In this document: piece by piece, positions 18,112 to 25,666 of the stretch
How positions within the stretch are numbered: the first letter of the stretch is position 1
How the letters are laid out: each line of letters opens with the position of its first letter
Virus record (IMG/VR): IMGVR_UViG_3300025000_000207
Location: 1-42,047 of that record
DNA: 42,047 bases
Strand: one strand, 5' to 3'
Source of the DNA: a virus
The notes under the pieces: generated by a model
Databases searched by the model: none
Told to the model about the DNA's origin: nothing
Seen by the model: the letters and a program-made list of their open reading frames with translations, nothing else
Position numbers and translations under genes: made by a program

Positions 18112-18708
18112 TTAATAATGAAACCCACTAGCCCTGCGTGGTCGGGCTCCGGTTCGTACAGATAACATCTGTTCCAGTTCTTGCTTAATAAATGCCCGAA
18201 AAACCGGATCAACCGCATGGTTTAACCCTTCCGATGAAATTCTGAACACCGCTTCCGTCAACAGTTCATCCATCATGTTTTCCCATGGCAATTCATCGGT
18301 CAGGCTGTAAAGGCTCTCGGGCAGCCAAAACCCTATTCCCTTGACCGTCACGGTGGCGTCTGGATAAGGGAAAAGATATAATTGCGCTCCGACAAGTTCA
18401 TATTTTTGGGGCGTTCCGATCTTATCCTTATCGGCCCGCTCTCCCGGAAGCAAAGGCGTTAGCTCAATTTTGGTATTCCCGGAAAGCAAGTAGGGGTCTT
18501 CCGAAAATCCCAAAAACTCCACTGGCAAGCCAATTCTTTTTCCAGCCGGAAAATTAAACGAAACAGTCTGGCGAATCAAATCACTGCGCCGATAAGCCAA
18601 TTCCTTGCCAATGCTGCGCACTGCAGCATTGGCGGCCTGAATAATATTCACTCCGGTTGACCCGTCCAGACGGGGTAACAAGGAAAGCAGCAGGTCCTGT
18701 ACGGTCAT
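18112..18708 (-). CDS. Head-tail connector/adaptor-like protein, 198 aa
   Basis: ATG 18708 overlaps the upstream stop (ATGA). The pattern is that of phage adaptor proteins: an N-terminal helical part (MTVQDLLLSLLPRL, then INIIQ-type helix NIIQAANAAVRSIG), a beta region with LPVEFLGFSEDPYLLSGN and YELVGAQLYLFPYP, and a C-terminal helix bundle (MMDELLTEAVFRISSEG). These normally dock under the portal. It would pair with the 12380-13078 protein. Confidence is moderate because no diagnostic residue exists. Confidence 0.6.
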   Translation of the reverse strand: MTVQDLLLSLLPRLDGSTGVNIIQAANAAVRSIGKELAYRRSDLIRQTVSFNFPAGKRIGLPVEFLGFSEDPYLLSGNTKIELTPLLPGERADKDKIGTPQKYELVGAQLYLFPYPDATVTVKGIGFWLPESLYSLTDELPWENMMDELLTEAVFRISSEGLNHAVDPVFRAFIKQELEQMLSVRTGARPRRASGFHY

Positions 18709-19286
18709 CGCTTCGACACCTCGTCAACGATCTGTTTTGCTTCGGCGCTCGAAAGACCAAACTGCTTTTGCAGTTGCTCCGCCGCCGTCTTCTTGGTCCC
18801 CGACTCTTTCAACACCCTCTGGGCCGCCCCGATCACCACGGGGTCATGCAAAGGGTCCGCCGGGATGTCCTCCTGAATCTCCTCCAGCGACTTGGTATCC
18901 ACGGATGCGGCGAAGAGACCCTGTTCGGCTGCCTCCTCGGCGCTCTCCATCTCTGGGAAGACCTCATCGGCTGAACTATCCCCATCGTGGAGGGCATTCT
19001 CGGCCTCCCGGCCCTCCGTGATCCCCACTCTCTCCTCGAAAACTTCCTCGTCCTCTTCGATGACGGTCTGCTTCGGGAGCATTTTCATGGCTCTTGCATG
19101 CATTTCGGCCTGGGCTCCGTAGGGGCGATAGATTGTCGGCCCCATGCGCAGAAAAATCCGAGCATGATCGTCGTTCTGGACCTCGCAAACGGCGTGGCCC
19201 TGTCTGTTTTGCCGAAAAACGTAGTTCACTCCGCCGCGGGGGATCACGGTATCCCCGGCACGATCAATAAGGCAGTGAATTAACAT
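18705..19286 (-). CDS. Capsid-cluster protein with acidic middle, 193 aa
   Basis: ATG 19286 follows CCAGGAGGACACAC. The first 60 residues (IDRAGDTVIPRGGVNYVFRQ, then HAVCEVQNDDHARIFLRMG) form a small beta domain seen near capsid genes of many phages. The middle is very acidic (EEDEEVFEERVGITEGRE), and the C-terminus looks like a small helical domain (AAEQLQKQFGLSSAEAKQIV). Function is unknown. An acidic linker with terminal domains could serve assembly or DNA-end handling. It follows a strong hairpin that separates it from the decoration gene. Confidence 0.6.
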   Translation of the reverse strand: MLIHCLIDRAGDTVIPRGGVNYVFRQNRQGHAVCEVQNDDHARIFLRMGPTIYRPYGAQAEMHARAMKMLPKQTVIEEDEEVFEERVGITEGREAENALHDGDSSADEVFPEMESAEEAAEQGLFAASVDTKSLEEIQEDIPADPLHDPVVIGAAQRVLKESGTKKTAAEQLQKQFGLSSAEAKQIVDEVSKR

Positions 19287-19314
19287 GTGTGTCCTCCTGG
19301 ACTGAGATAGGTGG

Positions 19315-19339
19315 CAAGGGGGGCCTTGAGCCCCCCTTG
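19315..19339 (-). other. GC-rich intercistronic hairpin, 10-bp stem
   Basis: CAAGGGGGGC and GCCCCCCTTG pair perfectly around a 5-base loop, just after the 19343-19792 gene. No T-run follows on the minus strand. It therefore looks like an mRNA-stabilising or partial-stop structure rather than a canonical terminator. Confidence 0.7.
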
Positions 19340-19342
19340 CGG

Positions 19343-19792
19343 TCAGGCAGGTTTATGGAACAGGCGAACCGTGAAATCCGCATCCGTCGTTCCGGTAGTC
19401 GCCGGGGTGGTGATTTTCATGGCGACGATTCGGTCGCTGTCGCTGGCTGTGAGTTGCAAGCCACCGGCCACCGCCGCGCGGGCCACCCCGCCGGCCTGAG
19501 CGACAGTAGAACCGGTGATCAGATTCTGACCCGATTCCAGGTCGTCCTCGTCGCCGTTGAGGATGCCCACATCGAAAACGATGTCGGCGCCGGTCGAGCC
19601 ATCCTCGGCAATGACGATCAAATCCACCGGCACATGGCCGGCGGGGAGAATGACGAGTTCACCTATCTGGTTGTCGGTTTCCAGTTCCGCCTTGAGCAGG
19701 TTGACGGTCCCATCGTCCGTCACCACGCCGCCCGCGCGGCTGCCGCTGATCCCGACGCCGTTGTTAACGCGGGTGCTTTTTTTGTTAGCCAT
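19343..19792 (-). CDS. Capsid decoration-type protein, 149 aa
   Basis: ATG 19792 follows AAAGGAGCCAGTC. The product is small and beta-rich without cysteine: NLLKAELETDNQIGELVILP, VPVDLIVIAEDGSTGADIVF, GVARAAVAGGLQLTASDSD. Genes of this size right after the major capsid gene usually encode decoration or stabilising proteins. The gene is bracketed by two GC-rich hairpins, fitting high and separately set expression. The family is not named. Confidence 0.6.
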   Translation of the reverse strand: MANKKSTRVNNGVGISGSRAGGVVTDDGTVNLLKAELETDNQIGELVILPAGHVPVDLIVIAEDGSTGADIVFDVGILNGDEDDLESGQNLITGSTVAQAGGVARAAVAGGLQLTASDSDRIVAMKITTPATTGTTDADFTVRLFHKPA

Positions 19793-19822
19793 GACTGGCT
19801 CCTTTCAATGTTAAATGGTGTA

Positions 19823-19847
19823 CAGGGGGGCCAAATTCGCCCCCCTG
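19823..19847 (-). other. GC-rich intercistronic hairpin, 9-bp stem
   Basis: CAGGGGGGC pairs perfectly with GCCCCCCTG around a 7-base loop, between the major capsid gene and the decoration gene. No T-run follows on the minus strand. It resembles the hairpin at 19315 in size and sequence. Confidence 0.7.
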
Positions 19848-19862
19848 CCGTTATTCATCCAC

Positions 19863-20960
19863 TCAGGCGGCCGCTGCGGTATCGACAGCCATAATCCCGA
19901 AGTCGATGCCGTTAAATGTGGTCTTTTTGCAGCCCCAGATACACGACGTGGAGATGACCGCCTGATTGCCGTTGTCCCGGCTCTCCTCGTACCAGTCGAA
20001 ACGGAATCCCGTTCCCGGGCTGCCGAAGGCCACCCCGCCGGCCTGCTCTCCAAGAAAAAGCGCCCTTGCTGCCGCAACGTTTCCGCCGGACCCGTAATCC
20101 GAGAAGCGGATGATCCCCTTGTGCTGTTGCAGGACCACGCCGTTATGCATTCCCAGTCCACCCTTGACGATAGGGGACCTTTCCCCCACAGCCGCGGCCA
20201 GGGATTTTTGGATTTCCAGCCAACCCGTCCCTCCGGTGTCGGCGCGCAGGTCCCGGGCCTGCCAGGGATTCATCACCATGACGTAGCGGTCCTCGCCGTT
20301 GATTTTGATCGGCTGAATGGCCGGAATTTCCGTCGTTTCCCCGCCCATCATGTCCGCCACCGCCAGAGCCTTGTCGATGATCGTGGTGGTCATCTTATCC
20401 GTGGCCGCCAGGGTCGCCTTCACCGTCGCCCCCGGCATCACCAGATGGTCACTGTCCGGAGCCGACAGGCTGTTGTTTGCCCGGCCCGTCCAAGAGGTCG
20501 GCAGCAGATATCCGGCATTCACTCCGCGTGCCCCCGCAAGGTAAATAAACAGGATCTCGTCGAATACCCGACCCCACCATTCGGCCTGACGCTTGCGGGC
20601 GATTTTGCGCAGGTCGTGCAAGGTGCGCTTTCGGGTCATCTTCCCCCCCGTATTCACCCCGGCGCGCATCTGATCGATCCACACCTGGTCCGTGTAGAAC
20701 GTCAAATCCTCCTCGGTCCCCTCCTGCACGTTGTCCCCCTCGATCGGCTGCTGCTTGAGCTGCATCGAGAGGTCATAGGTGATCGTTTCACCCGCATCGC
20801 TTTCCAGCTCAGTAAGCCGGGTGATGGGCATTCCACTGTCCACGCCTTCGCCCATCATTTTGGACGTGAAGAAAGAGTGTTTGGGACTGTCGACGGCCAG
20901 GAAGGCACTGTACTTCTTTACCGCCTTGGGGTCGTTAAGACCAATAATCGTGCGTGCCAT
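19863..20960 (-). CDS. Major capsid protein, N4-gp56 family, 365 aa
   Basis: ATG 20960 has an ideal AGGAGG 6 bases upstream. The sequence carries typical N4-gp56-family features: an N-terminal LNDPKAVKKYSAFLAVD, then GMPITRLTELESDAGETITY, LTFYTDQVWIDQMRAGVNTG, KARKRQAEWWG-like RKIARKRQAEWWGRVFDE, and later RYVMVMNPWQARDLRADTGG. The C-terminal strand block includes FDWYEESRDNGNQAVIST. Length fits the family. It forms the HK97-fold shell, assembled on the scaffold encoded just upstream. The call is secure. Confidence 0.92.
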   Translation of the reverse strand: MARTIIGLNDPKAVKKYSAFLAVDSPKHSFFTSKMMGEGVDSGMPITRLTELESDAGETITYDLSMQLKQQPIEGDNVQEGTEEDLTFYTDQVWIDQMRAGVNTGGKMTRKRTLHDLRKIARKRQAEWWGRVFDEILFIYLAGARGVNAGYLLPTSWTGRANNSLSAPDSDHLVMPGATVKATLAATDKMTTTIIDKALAVADMMGGETTEIPAIQPIKINGEDRYVMVMNPWQARDLRADTGGTGWLEIQKSLAAAVGERSPIVKGGLGMHNGVVLQQHKGIIRFSDYGSGGNVAAARALFLGEQAGGVAFGSPGTGFRFDWYEESRDNGNQAVISTSCIWGCKKTTFNGIDFGIMAVDTAAAA

Positions 20961-21000
20961 GGTAAACCTCCTATGGCTTTGGCGGCCCTCCTGAGCCTGG

Positions 21001-21261
21001 TTATTTCCGTTCTTTTCGTTCCGTTCGCTCTATGGGGATGGACCGGTTTGCCGTGAGCTTGAGTTGCACTCTCCGGCCCTCCTCTTGGACACCGCATACG
21101 ATGTCCTCGCCGATCCGAATTTCGACGTGCTCCCGGACCCCCACCGTCAGTCCGAGGCGGATCTTCCGCCGGTCCTTGCGGTCAGCCCTGATCGTCACCT
21201 GATCAGGGCCTTCCCCGATGGTGACCTGTTCGCCCTGGGCTATATCAAGGTAAAGGGCCAA
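21001..21261 (-). CDS. CsrA-like small beta protein, 86 aa
   Basis: TTG 21261 is the likely start: GGGAG stands upstream at proper spacing and the scaffold stop lies 3 bases before it. The first 50 residues follow CsrA order: short strand, GEQVTIGEG, QVTIRAD, then KIRLGLTV and EHVEIRIG, comparable to GExxxIG, VxVxV, VRLGI and VxVHR. The Arg of strand 1 and the exact AP motif of CsrA are missing. The tail (QEEGRRVQLKLTANRSIPIE) is unlike CsrA. It could be an RNA-binding regulator of the capsid gene that follows, or an unrelated capsid-cluster protein. Confidence 0.45.
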   Translation of the reverse strand: MALYLDIAQGEQVTIGEGPDQVTIRADRKDRRKIRLGLTVGVREHVEIRIGEDIVCGVQEEGRRVQLKLTANRSIPIERTERKERK

Positions 21262-21264
21262 TTT

Positions 21265-22140
21265 TCATGTCTCCCGCGTCCAGCGGTCACGTTGCTCTGG
21301 CGTCATGCTCGCCACGGCCGCTTCCAGATCCAGCCCTTGAAGATTGTCCAGATGGGCGAATTCACCCTGTCCGACCTCCGCAGGTGCCGCCGCCGGAGCC
21401 GTCCCCAGGGCATGGGTCGCCGCCGCCGGGCGGGGCGAAGCCGGGCGTTTTTTCCCATCAAGCGTCGCCGGCTTTGTCTCGGCCTCAATCTGTCGCCGTC
21501 CCCGTACACTATCGAGCGCCTGGCTCACCCGCTCCTTGGCCGCATAGATCAGTTCGATACCGCTGAGTCCCGCCGCTTTTTCACTCGCTGCAAGGCGGAT
21601 CACCTCGCCGTTGAGCATGTCTCCCAGGGGGGTTCCGAGGCGCCACTCTTTGTTGTGCTGCCAGAACGTTTCACACTCAGCCGTCCAGAGTTGAACGTCG
21701 GCCTTGGCGTTGTTCATTTGAGCCTTCAGAGCGTCGCGCTGCTCATTGTACTCAGACAGGGTAATATCCCCTTCATCGTACCTTGCATCCAATCCCGTGA
21801 ACTGGTCCTTGAACTCCGGCAATACCTTCCCGTCATCCCGAAACCTGAACCGCACCGGCGGGATGTCGGCGGGAACTTCAATCTCCTCCGTTTCCCCCAA
21901 TTCCGGCAGAGAAAAAACCGTCTCGGCACTCGTGGAACTGGATGGAACCCCAGGCTTGTCCCCATCTTCCGTGACGGGTGCCTTTCCTTCCGGTTCCTTT
22001 TCGGACTTACCTTCTTCTTCGCCCGAAACCGCCTCATCCCCTTCGCCGGCCACCGAAGCCAGTAACTCATCCGTTTGTGTCTCGTCCTCGCCTTCCATGG
22101 CCGCCAGCTCTTCCGGGCTCAGCCCTTCCTTCCCTTCCAT
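21265..22140 (-). CDS. Scaffolding protein, 291 aa
   Basis: ATG 22140 follows CGGGAGGAGACG. The first 85 residues are strongly acidic (MEGEDETQTDELLASVAGEG). The middle is helical and charged (DEGDITLSEYNEQRDALKAQ), and the C-terminal region is Ala/Pro-rich, then helical (DLEAAVASMTPEQRDRWTRE). This acidic, helical composition directly before the major capsid gene is the usual scaffolding pattern of P22-like and N4-gp56 phages. No protease motif is visible. Confidence 0.8.
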   Translation of the reverse strand: MEGKEGLSPEELAAMEGEDETQTDELLASVAGEGDEAVSGEEEGKSEKEPEGKAPVTEDGDKPGVPSSSTSAETVFSLPELGETEEIEVPADIPPVRFRFRDDGKVLPEFKDQFTGLDARYDEGDITLSEYNEQRDALKAQMNNAKADVQLWTAECETFWQHNKEWRLGTPLGDMLNGEVIRLAASEKAAGLSGIELIYAAKERVSQALDSVRGRRQIEAETKPATLDGKKRPASPRPAAATHALGTAPAAAPAEVGQGEFAHLDNLQGLDLEAAVASMTPEQRDRWTRET

Positions 22141-22168
22141 GCGTCGTCTCCTCCCGGCTCAGCCGGTA

Positions 22169-22384
22169 TCAGGGGTTTTTGCCTTCGCCCATATCGACCA
22201 TCTTCTGATGCTGGTCTCGGCGGGCCTTGTTTTCTTCCAGCTTTTCCTTCGCCATTTTGCGGCAGGCATCCATCCGCTTTGGGTCCTTCTTGACCGCCTC
22301 GGCACGGCACAGAGCTTTCAGGTCCCGCTCGATTTCGTACTCTTTTTCGTAATCCACCCGGGTACAACTATTTCCTTTAGCCAT
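22169..22384 (-). CDS. Small charged helical protein, 71 aa
   Basis: ATG 22384 follows GGGAGTTGAGCC. The product is almost wholly charged helix with Lys/Glu/Asp runs and three cysteines (NSCTRV, ALCRAE, DACRKM). It sits between portal and scaffold, where small accessory head proteins are common. A 19-bp palindrome of the dispersed family stands 12 bases before the start. The function is unknown. Confidence 0.6.
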   Translation of the reverse strand: MAKGNSCTRVDYEKEYEIERDLKALCRAEAVKKDPKRMDACRKMAKEKLEENKARRDQHQKMVDMGEGKNP

Positions 22385-22396
22385 GGCTCAACTCCC

Positions 22397-22415
22397 GTTC
22401 CTTATAATAATGAAC
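22397..22415. promoter_or_regulatory. Imperfect 19-bp palindrome, copy 2
   Basis: GTTCCTTATAATAATGAAC matches the perfect site at 5877 at 16 of 19 positions. It lies between the portal stop and the RBS of the 22384 gene. Bases after the palindrome also resemble those downstream of copy 1 (GAACGG, TTG, CCATGGC on the minus strand). Confidence 0.5.
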
Positions 22416-22418
22416 AAT

Positions 22419-24683
22419 CTAGACACCCGTTTCCCCGTTCTCGATCTCTTCCAGCGCCCCCCGCTGTGGAGTCACCGGGACATTGGGCGACGGATTATTA
22501 TCGATCTGCGCGGCCGGCGGAACGGTCTGCGACGGAACTCCTTCTGGGTAGATTTCTCCGGCGTCCTGATCCACAAACCCAGCGCTTTTGGCAATAGCGT
22601 CCGCCACCGGCGTCACACCCGGCACCAGCACCGCCGTCTGCGCCGTGTTCATGGCCGCAAACAGGGCCTCCACCCGCTTGGCCGTCGCCTGCACCTGTTT
22701 CAGGGCCGCATCCGCCTGCTCCTTCATCGCCCTGCCCTCCAGTAGGGCGATCTGGGCGGCGTCCGTCCGCTCCTTCTTGTCGGCTTCCCGCTTCGCCTGT
22801 TCTTGCTCGGCCGCCTGTTCTTCCTCTGATACTTCCTTGTCCGGATCATTCTGCCCGTTGATTTTGCGAATACGTGACACCAGCTCGGCGCGCTGCGGCA
22901 CGTCGGAGAGATCGACCACCAGATCCAGCAGGTTCACAGCGATTTTCGGATCGAGGCGAGACAGCAGGTCCATCATCGTTTCAAACATCGCCTGCCTGGC
23001 GCTGGCCCGGAATGCCTGCTCGTCGATAATAAAATCCGCCTTGTTTCCCCACACGTTCTCCGCCTGCACGTCCACGAACGAAGCGCCGCCCTTTGGGCCG
23101 AGGATGCGCACCGCCGTATCTTCCGTGGTGAACTGCTCCAAGTTGCGCAGGCGCTTTTCCCCGCTGATCTGCAACGCCAGTCTCAGGTTGTCGAACATAT
23201 CCATGGTGGTCGCCTGCCCCTGGTCCTGCTTGGCCAGCACCGCCTTGCCCGACTGGCTCGACCCCCCTTCGCCGCGCAGCTCCGGAGTCACCCCGGATAT
23301 GGAGTTGATCAGCCGTACATCCTCCATGGCCAGGTTTGTCAACTGCGCGGCCAACTGGTGGTCCGTCTCAATTTTTAGGTTTTTGCCCTGTACAACCTCG
23401 ACAATGGCGTCAGGGCGGGCCACCTCCTCGGCGTAGGCGTCGATGTCGTCCACCGCCCCCTTATCCATAATCGTCCGCTTGGTCGAAAGGATGTGGGCCG
23501 TTTTGCTGCGCTTTTTATTGAAATCGTCCTGCGGGTCCCGCAGCTTTCGAACCATCCCGTAGGGCGCGCCGTCGCGCTTGCGCCGGTAGCCCCATACCGG
23601 GGTGAAGGGGTACTGGTTGTGCCAATAGGGATTTTGTATCCCGTCCTGAAGCATCGTTCCCGGAATAAAAATCGCCTGTTTTACCACCGTTCGCACGGCG
23701 TCGAAGAGAGAGACGTGCCCGTTTTCCACCAAAAAAGCATGCAGCGGATCGGCCGGATTCATCACCGCGCCGTCCCATGCCCCATCGCCCCGGATCACCT
23801 GCACCCTGGCCGGCTCCCGGTACCAGAACTCAACCAGGCACACCCGCTCCCGCCGTCCGTGCACGTTCCAGCTCTCCTCCGGGGCCGTGCGGACCTTCCC
23901 GCGCGGGCTTCCCGTCGGGTCGTAAAGGTAGGGGTTGTCATAAAACTCGTCCGGGTCCTGCTGCGTCAGCGACAACGTGTTCGCCCGGGCTCGCAAAGCG
24001 TTTTCGAATCCCGGAAACATCGCCAACGAAAAATCCAAATCGATAAATTTTTCTCGGAGCAAATAACGACAGTCCGACAAGTCGAAGGCCCGCGAGAGGG
24101 GGTCGTACCAGATGTTGCGCCACGACTCGCTGCGCAGAAAAAGCGGCTCCTCGTCCGTATCGCTGCGCACGCCCTCCTCCAACCACCCCAGCCCCGCCAC
24201 TACCGCATCCCGAAACGACGCACTGATATGAAAAGGTGCGCGGTTCAGGTCCGAATCCGCCTTCAACATCGCCGTTTTCTGTTCCGCCCCCGCGCCGAAC
24301 TCCTTACGCCTCGGCACCACCTTGTAATCAACCCGTGAGCGCTTTTCCGTTCCCGTCACCCAAGCAATGGTCGGGGTGATCAAATCGAACGTCAACGCCG
24401 GCTGGCCGCGCACCACCTCCAACTCGTACCGCTCCTCCGGCGTCCACTGGATGCCGTCGGCATAGTCCTCGTCCAGGGCCATCTCGGCCCGGTTTTCGCT
24501 CTGCCCGCTCTTGGCCTGGGCGCGCCACTCCTCCAGGCGATTCAACAACCGCCGCCCCGTAGCCGGGCCTTCGGCGCCGTAGCCACCGTCGTGCGTGCCC
24601 GCCTTGCCGACGAAATAGGGCTCGGATATCTCCGACTCCCCGGGGACATGTCCCTTCTTGCGCTGGACGTTCTCGAAACTCAT
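22419..24683 (-). CDS. Portal protein, P22 type, 754 aa
   Basis: ATG 24683 follows TGAGGGACCT. The N-terminal part includes ALDEDYADGIQWTPEERYEL, RGQPALTFDLITPTIAWVTG and SRVDYKVVPRR, the wing/stem pattern of P22-type portals. WRNIWYDPLSRAFDLSDCR and ERVCLVEFWYREPARVQVI follow. The core helix region has LRDPQDDFNKKRSKTAHIL. The C-terminus is Gln/Glu/Ala-rich and helical, a barrel-like extension known from this family. Twelve copies would form the DNA channel at the vertex. The family call is firm from motif order, length and position after terminase. Confidence 0.9.
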   Translation of the reverse strand: MSFENVQRKKGHVPGESEISEPYFVGKAGTHDGGYGAEGPATGRRLLNRLEEWRAQAKSGQSENRAEMALDEDYADGIQWTPEERYELEVVRGQPALTFDLITPTIAWVTGTEKRSRVDYKVVPRRKEFGAGAEQKTAMLKADSDLNRAPFHISASFRDAVVAGLGWLEEGVRSDTDEEPLFLRSESWRNIWYDPLSRAFDLSDCRYLLREKFIDLDFSLAMFPGFENALRARANTLSLTQQDPDEFYDNPYLYDPTGSPRGKVRTAPEESWNVHGRRERVCLVEFWYREPARVQVIRGDGAWDGAVMNPADPLHAFLVENGHVSLFDAVRTVVKQAIFIPGTMLQDGIQNPYWHNQYPFTPVWGYRRKRDGAPYGMVRKLRDPQDDFNKKRSKTAHILSTKRTIMDKGAVDDIDAYAEEVARPDAIVEVVQGKNLKIETDHQLAAQLTNLAMEDVRLINSISGVTPELRGEGGSSQSGKAVLAKQDQGQATTMDMFDNLRLALQISGEKRLRNLEQFTTEDTAVRILGPKGGASFVDVQAENVWGNKADFIIDEQAFRASARQAMFETMMDLLSRLDPKIAVNLLDLVVDLSDVPQRAELVSRIRKINGQNDPDKEVSEEEQAAEQEQAKREADKKERTDAAQIALLEGRAMKEQADAALKQVQATAKRVEALFAAMNTAQTAVLVPGVTPVADAIAKSAGFVDQDAGEIYPEGVPSQTVPPAAQIDNNPSPNVPVTPQRGALEEIENGETGV

Positions 24684-24690
24684 AGGTCCC

Positions 24691-25152
24691 TCAGTTTAAC
24701 TTAATGAATCCATCATTCGCGCGGGCGTCCGGACCCTCGGTCGCCACCGTCCCCACCCTGTCGCCATCGATGAACACGTCCGCCTCCGCATTGGGACGAA
24801 ACACCGGCATTCTCGGCGGCATGTCGAACACCGACTGAATTTTGAACTGGATGAACGACAGCAGGCGATTCACCGTCTCCCAATCCGGGGTCATCCCCAA
24901 AAACTCCGCAACGCTCCTCGCCTTCACCAAGGCCGCAAACTGCGCCGCCGTCACCTGTTTGCCCATGTCCTCGATCCAGACCACATCCTCGTTGTTGTCG
25001 CTGGTGGAGTCCGGCCAGTACTCGTGCAGAGTATTCATGGGCAAAATGGCGCTGCGCCCCAGCAGCCCCTTGCGATAGAGAAACAGCGCCGGTTCGTCGT
25101 CGGCTCCGACATAACCCAGCCTGAAGCGAAGATCCGCATACCAGATGCCCAT
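24691..25152 (-). CDS. Hypothetical packaging-region protein, 153 aa
   Basis: ATG 25152 is supported by GGGAG seven bases upstream; a TTG lies two codons earlier. The product starts MGIWYADLRFRLGYVGADDE and has a hydrophobic N-terminal part and a long helix (VNRLLSFIQFKIQSVFDMPP). It sits directly behind a strong terminator and before the portal. I do not recognise the family. It could be a portal accessory protein. Confidence 0.55.
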   Translation of the reverse strand: MGIWYADLRFRLGYVGADDEPALFLYRKGLLGRSAILPMNTLHEYWPDSTSDNNEDVVWIEDMGKQVTAAQFAALVKARSVAEFLGMTPDWETVNRLLSFIQFKIQSVFDMPPRMPVFRPNAEADVFIDGDRVGTVATEGPDARANDGFIKLN

Positions 25153-25162
25153 ACTCAACTCC

Positions 25163-25214
25163 CAAAAATAAAAAAGAGCGCCTACCGAACGATTTTCCCG
25201 TCAGTAGGCGCTCT
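25163..25214 (-). terminator. Rho-independent terminator, minus strand
   Basis: AGAGCGCCTAC (25175-25185) pairs perfectly with GTAGGCGCTCT (25204-25214), an 11-bp stem with an 18-base loop. On the minus strand it is followed by a T-rich run (TTTTTTATTTTT). It separates terminase and com from portal and capsid genes, so the latter need antitermination or their own promoter. Confidence 0.85.
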
Positions 25215-25280
25215 GTGGCGCTCGCAAAAATGTTGTTTTCCTTAAATTTTGCACAACATAAATCGCCGTGCAAGAAAAAA

Positions 25281-25487
25281 TTACCCCAGATTTCTTACCA
25301 ACGAAAAGACCTTTTCCCCGATCATGATCCGCGCCTGGTCTATCGGCATCGTCCGGTCCACCAGAATCACATAAGCTCCGACCACCGAACCTTCCACCCG
25401 GGCTTTACAGCGCGGACAGACAATCTCAAACCCGCCGGACGCCTTCCCCACCAGCCGTTGACACTTGGGGCAACGGACCTCATTCAT
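25281..25487 (-). CDS. com: Com-family zinc-ribbon protein, 68 aa
   Basis: ATG 25487 follows GGAGGCAGAAGAAC. The N-terminal 33 residues (MNEVRCPKCQRLVGKASGG, then FEIVCPRCKARVEG) are a four-cysteine Com-type zinc ribbon. In phage Mu, Com switches on translation of the mom DNA-modification gene. The extra 35 residues (VVGAYVILVDRTMPIDQARI) have no counterpart in Mu Com. No mom-like gene is seen next to it, so its target here may be a different mRNA, possibly packaging or portal genes. Confidence 0.8.
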   Translation of the reverse strand: MNEVRCPKCQRLVGKASGGFEIVCPRCKARVEGSVVGAYVILVDRTMPIDQARIMIGEKVFSLVRNLG

Positions 25488-25521
25488 GTTCTTCTGCCTC
25501 CTGACCTCAATTGAAAAACTC

Positions 25522-25645
25522 CCGGCGTGCCGGCCTTGTTTCCTGTTGGACGGTGTGGCGCCGGGCGCGCCACCTCTACCCGCGGAGTACTCCCTTGCGG
25601 GCCCCCCTTGCCTGTACGCCGAAGCTTTGGCGAAGGCGTATGCAG
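25522..25645. repeat. Cluster of hairpins, REP/MITE-like insert
   Basis: This non-coding block between terL and com packs several hairpins: CCGGC/GCCGG near 25522, GTGGCGC/GCGCCAC (25555-25573), CCCGC/GCGGG (25579-25601) around GGAGTACTCC, and TACGCC/GGCGTA (25615-25640) enclosing GAAGCTTTGGCGAA. I recall the last motif as common in dispersed repeats of some bacterial genomes. It may be a host repeat landed in the phage. Confidence 0.55.
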
Positions 25646-25666
25646 ACCGGCAGACGGCGGGGGTTG

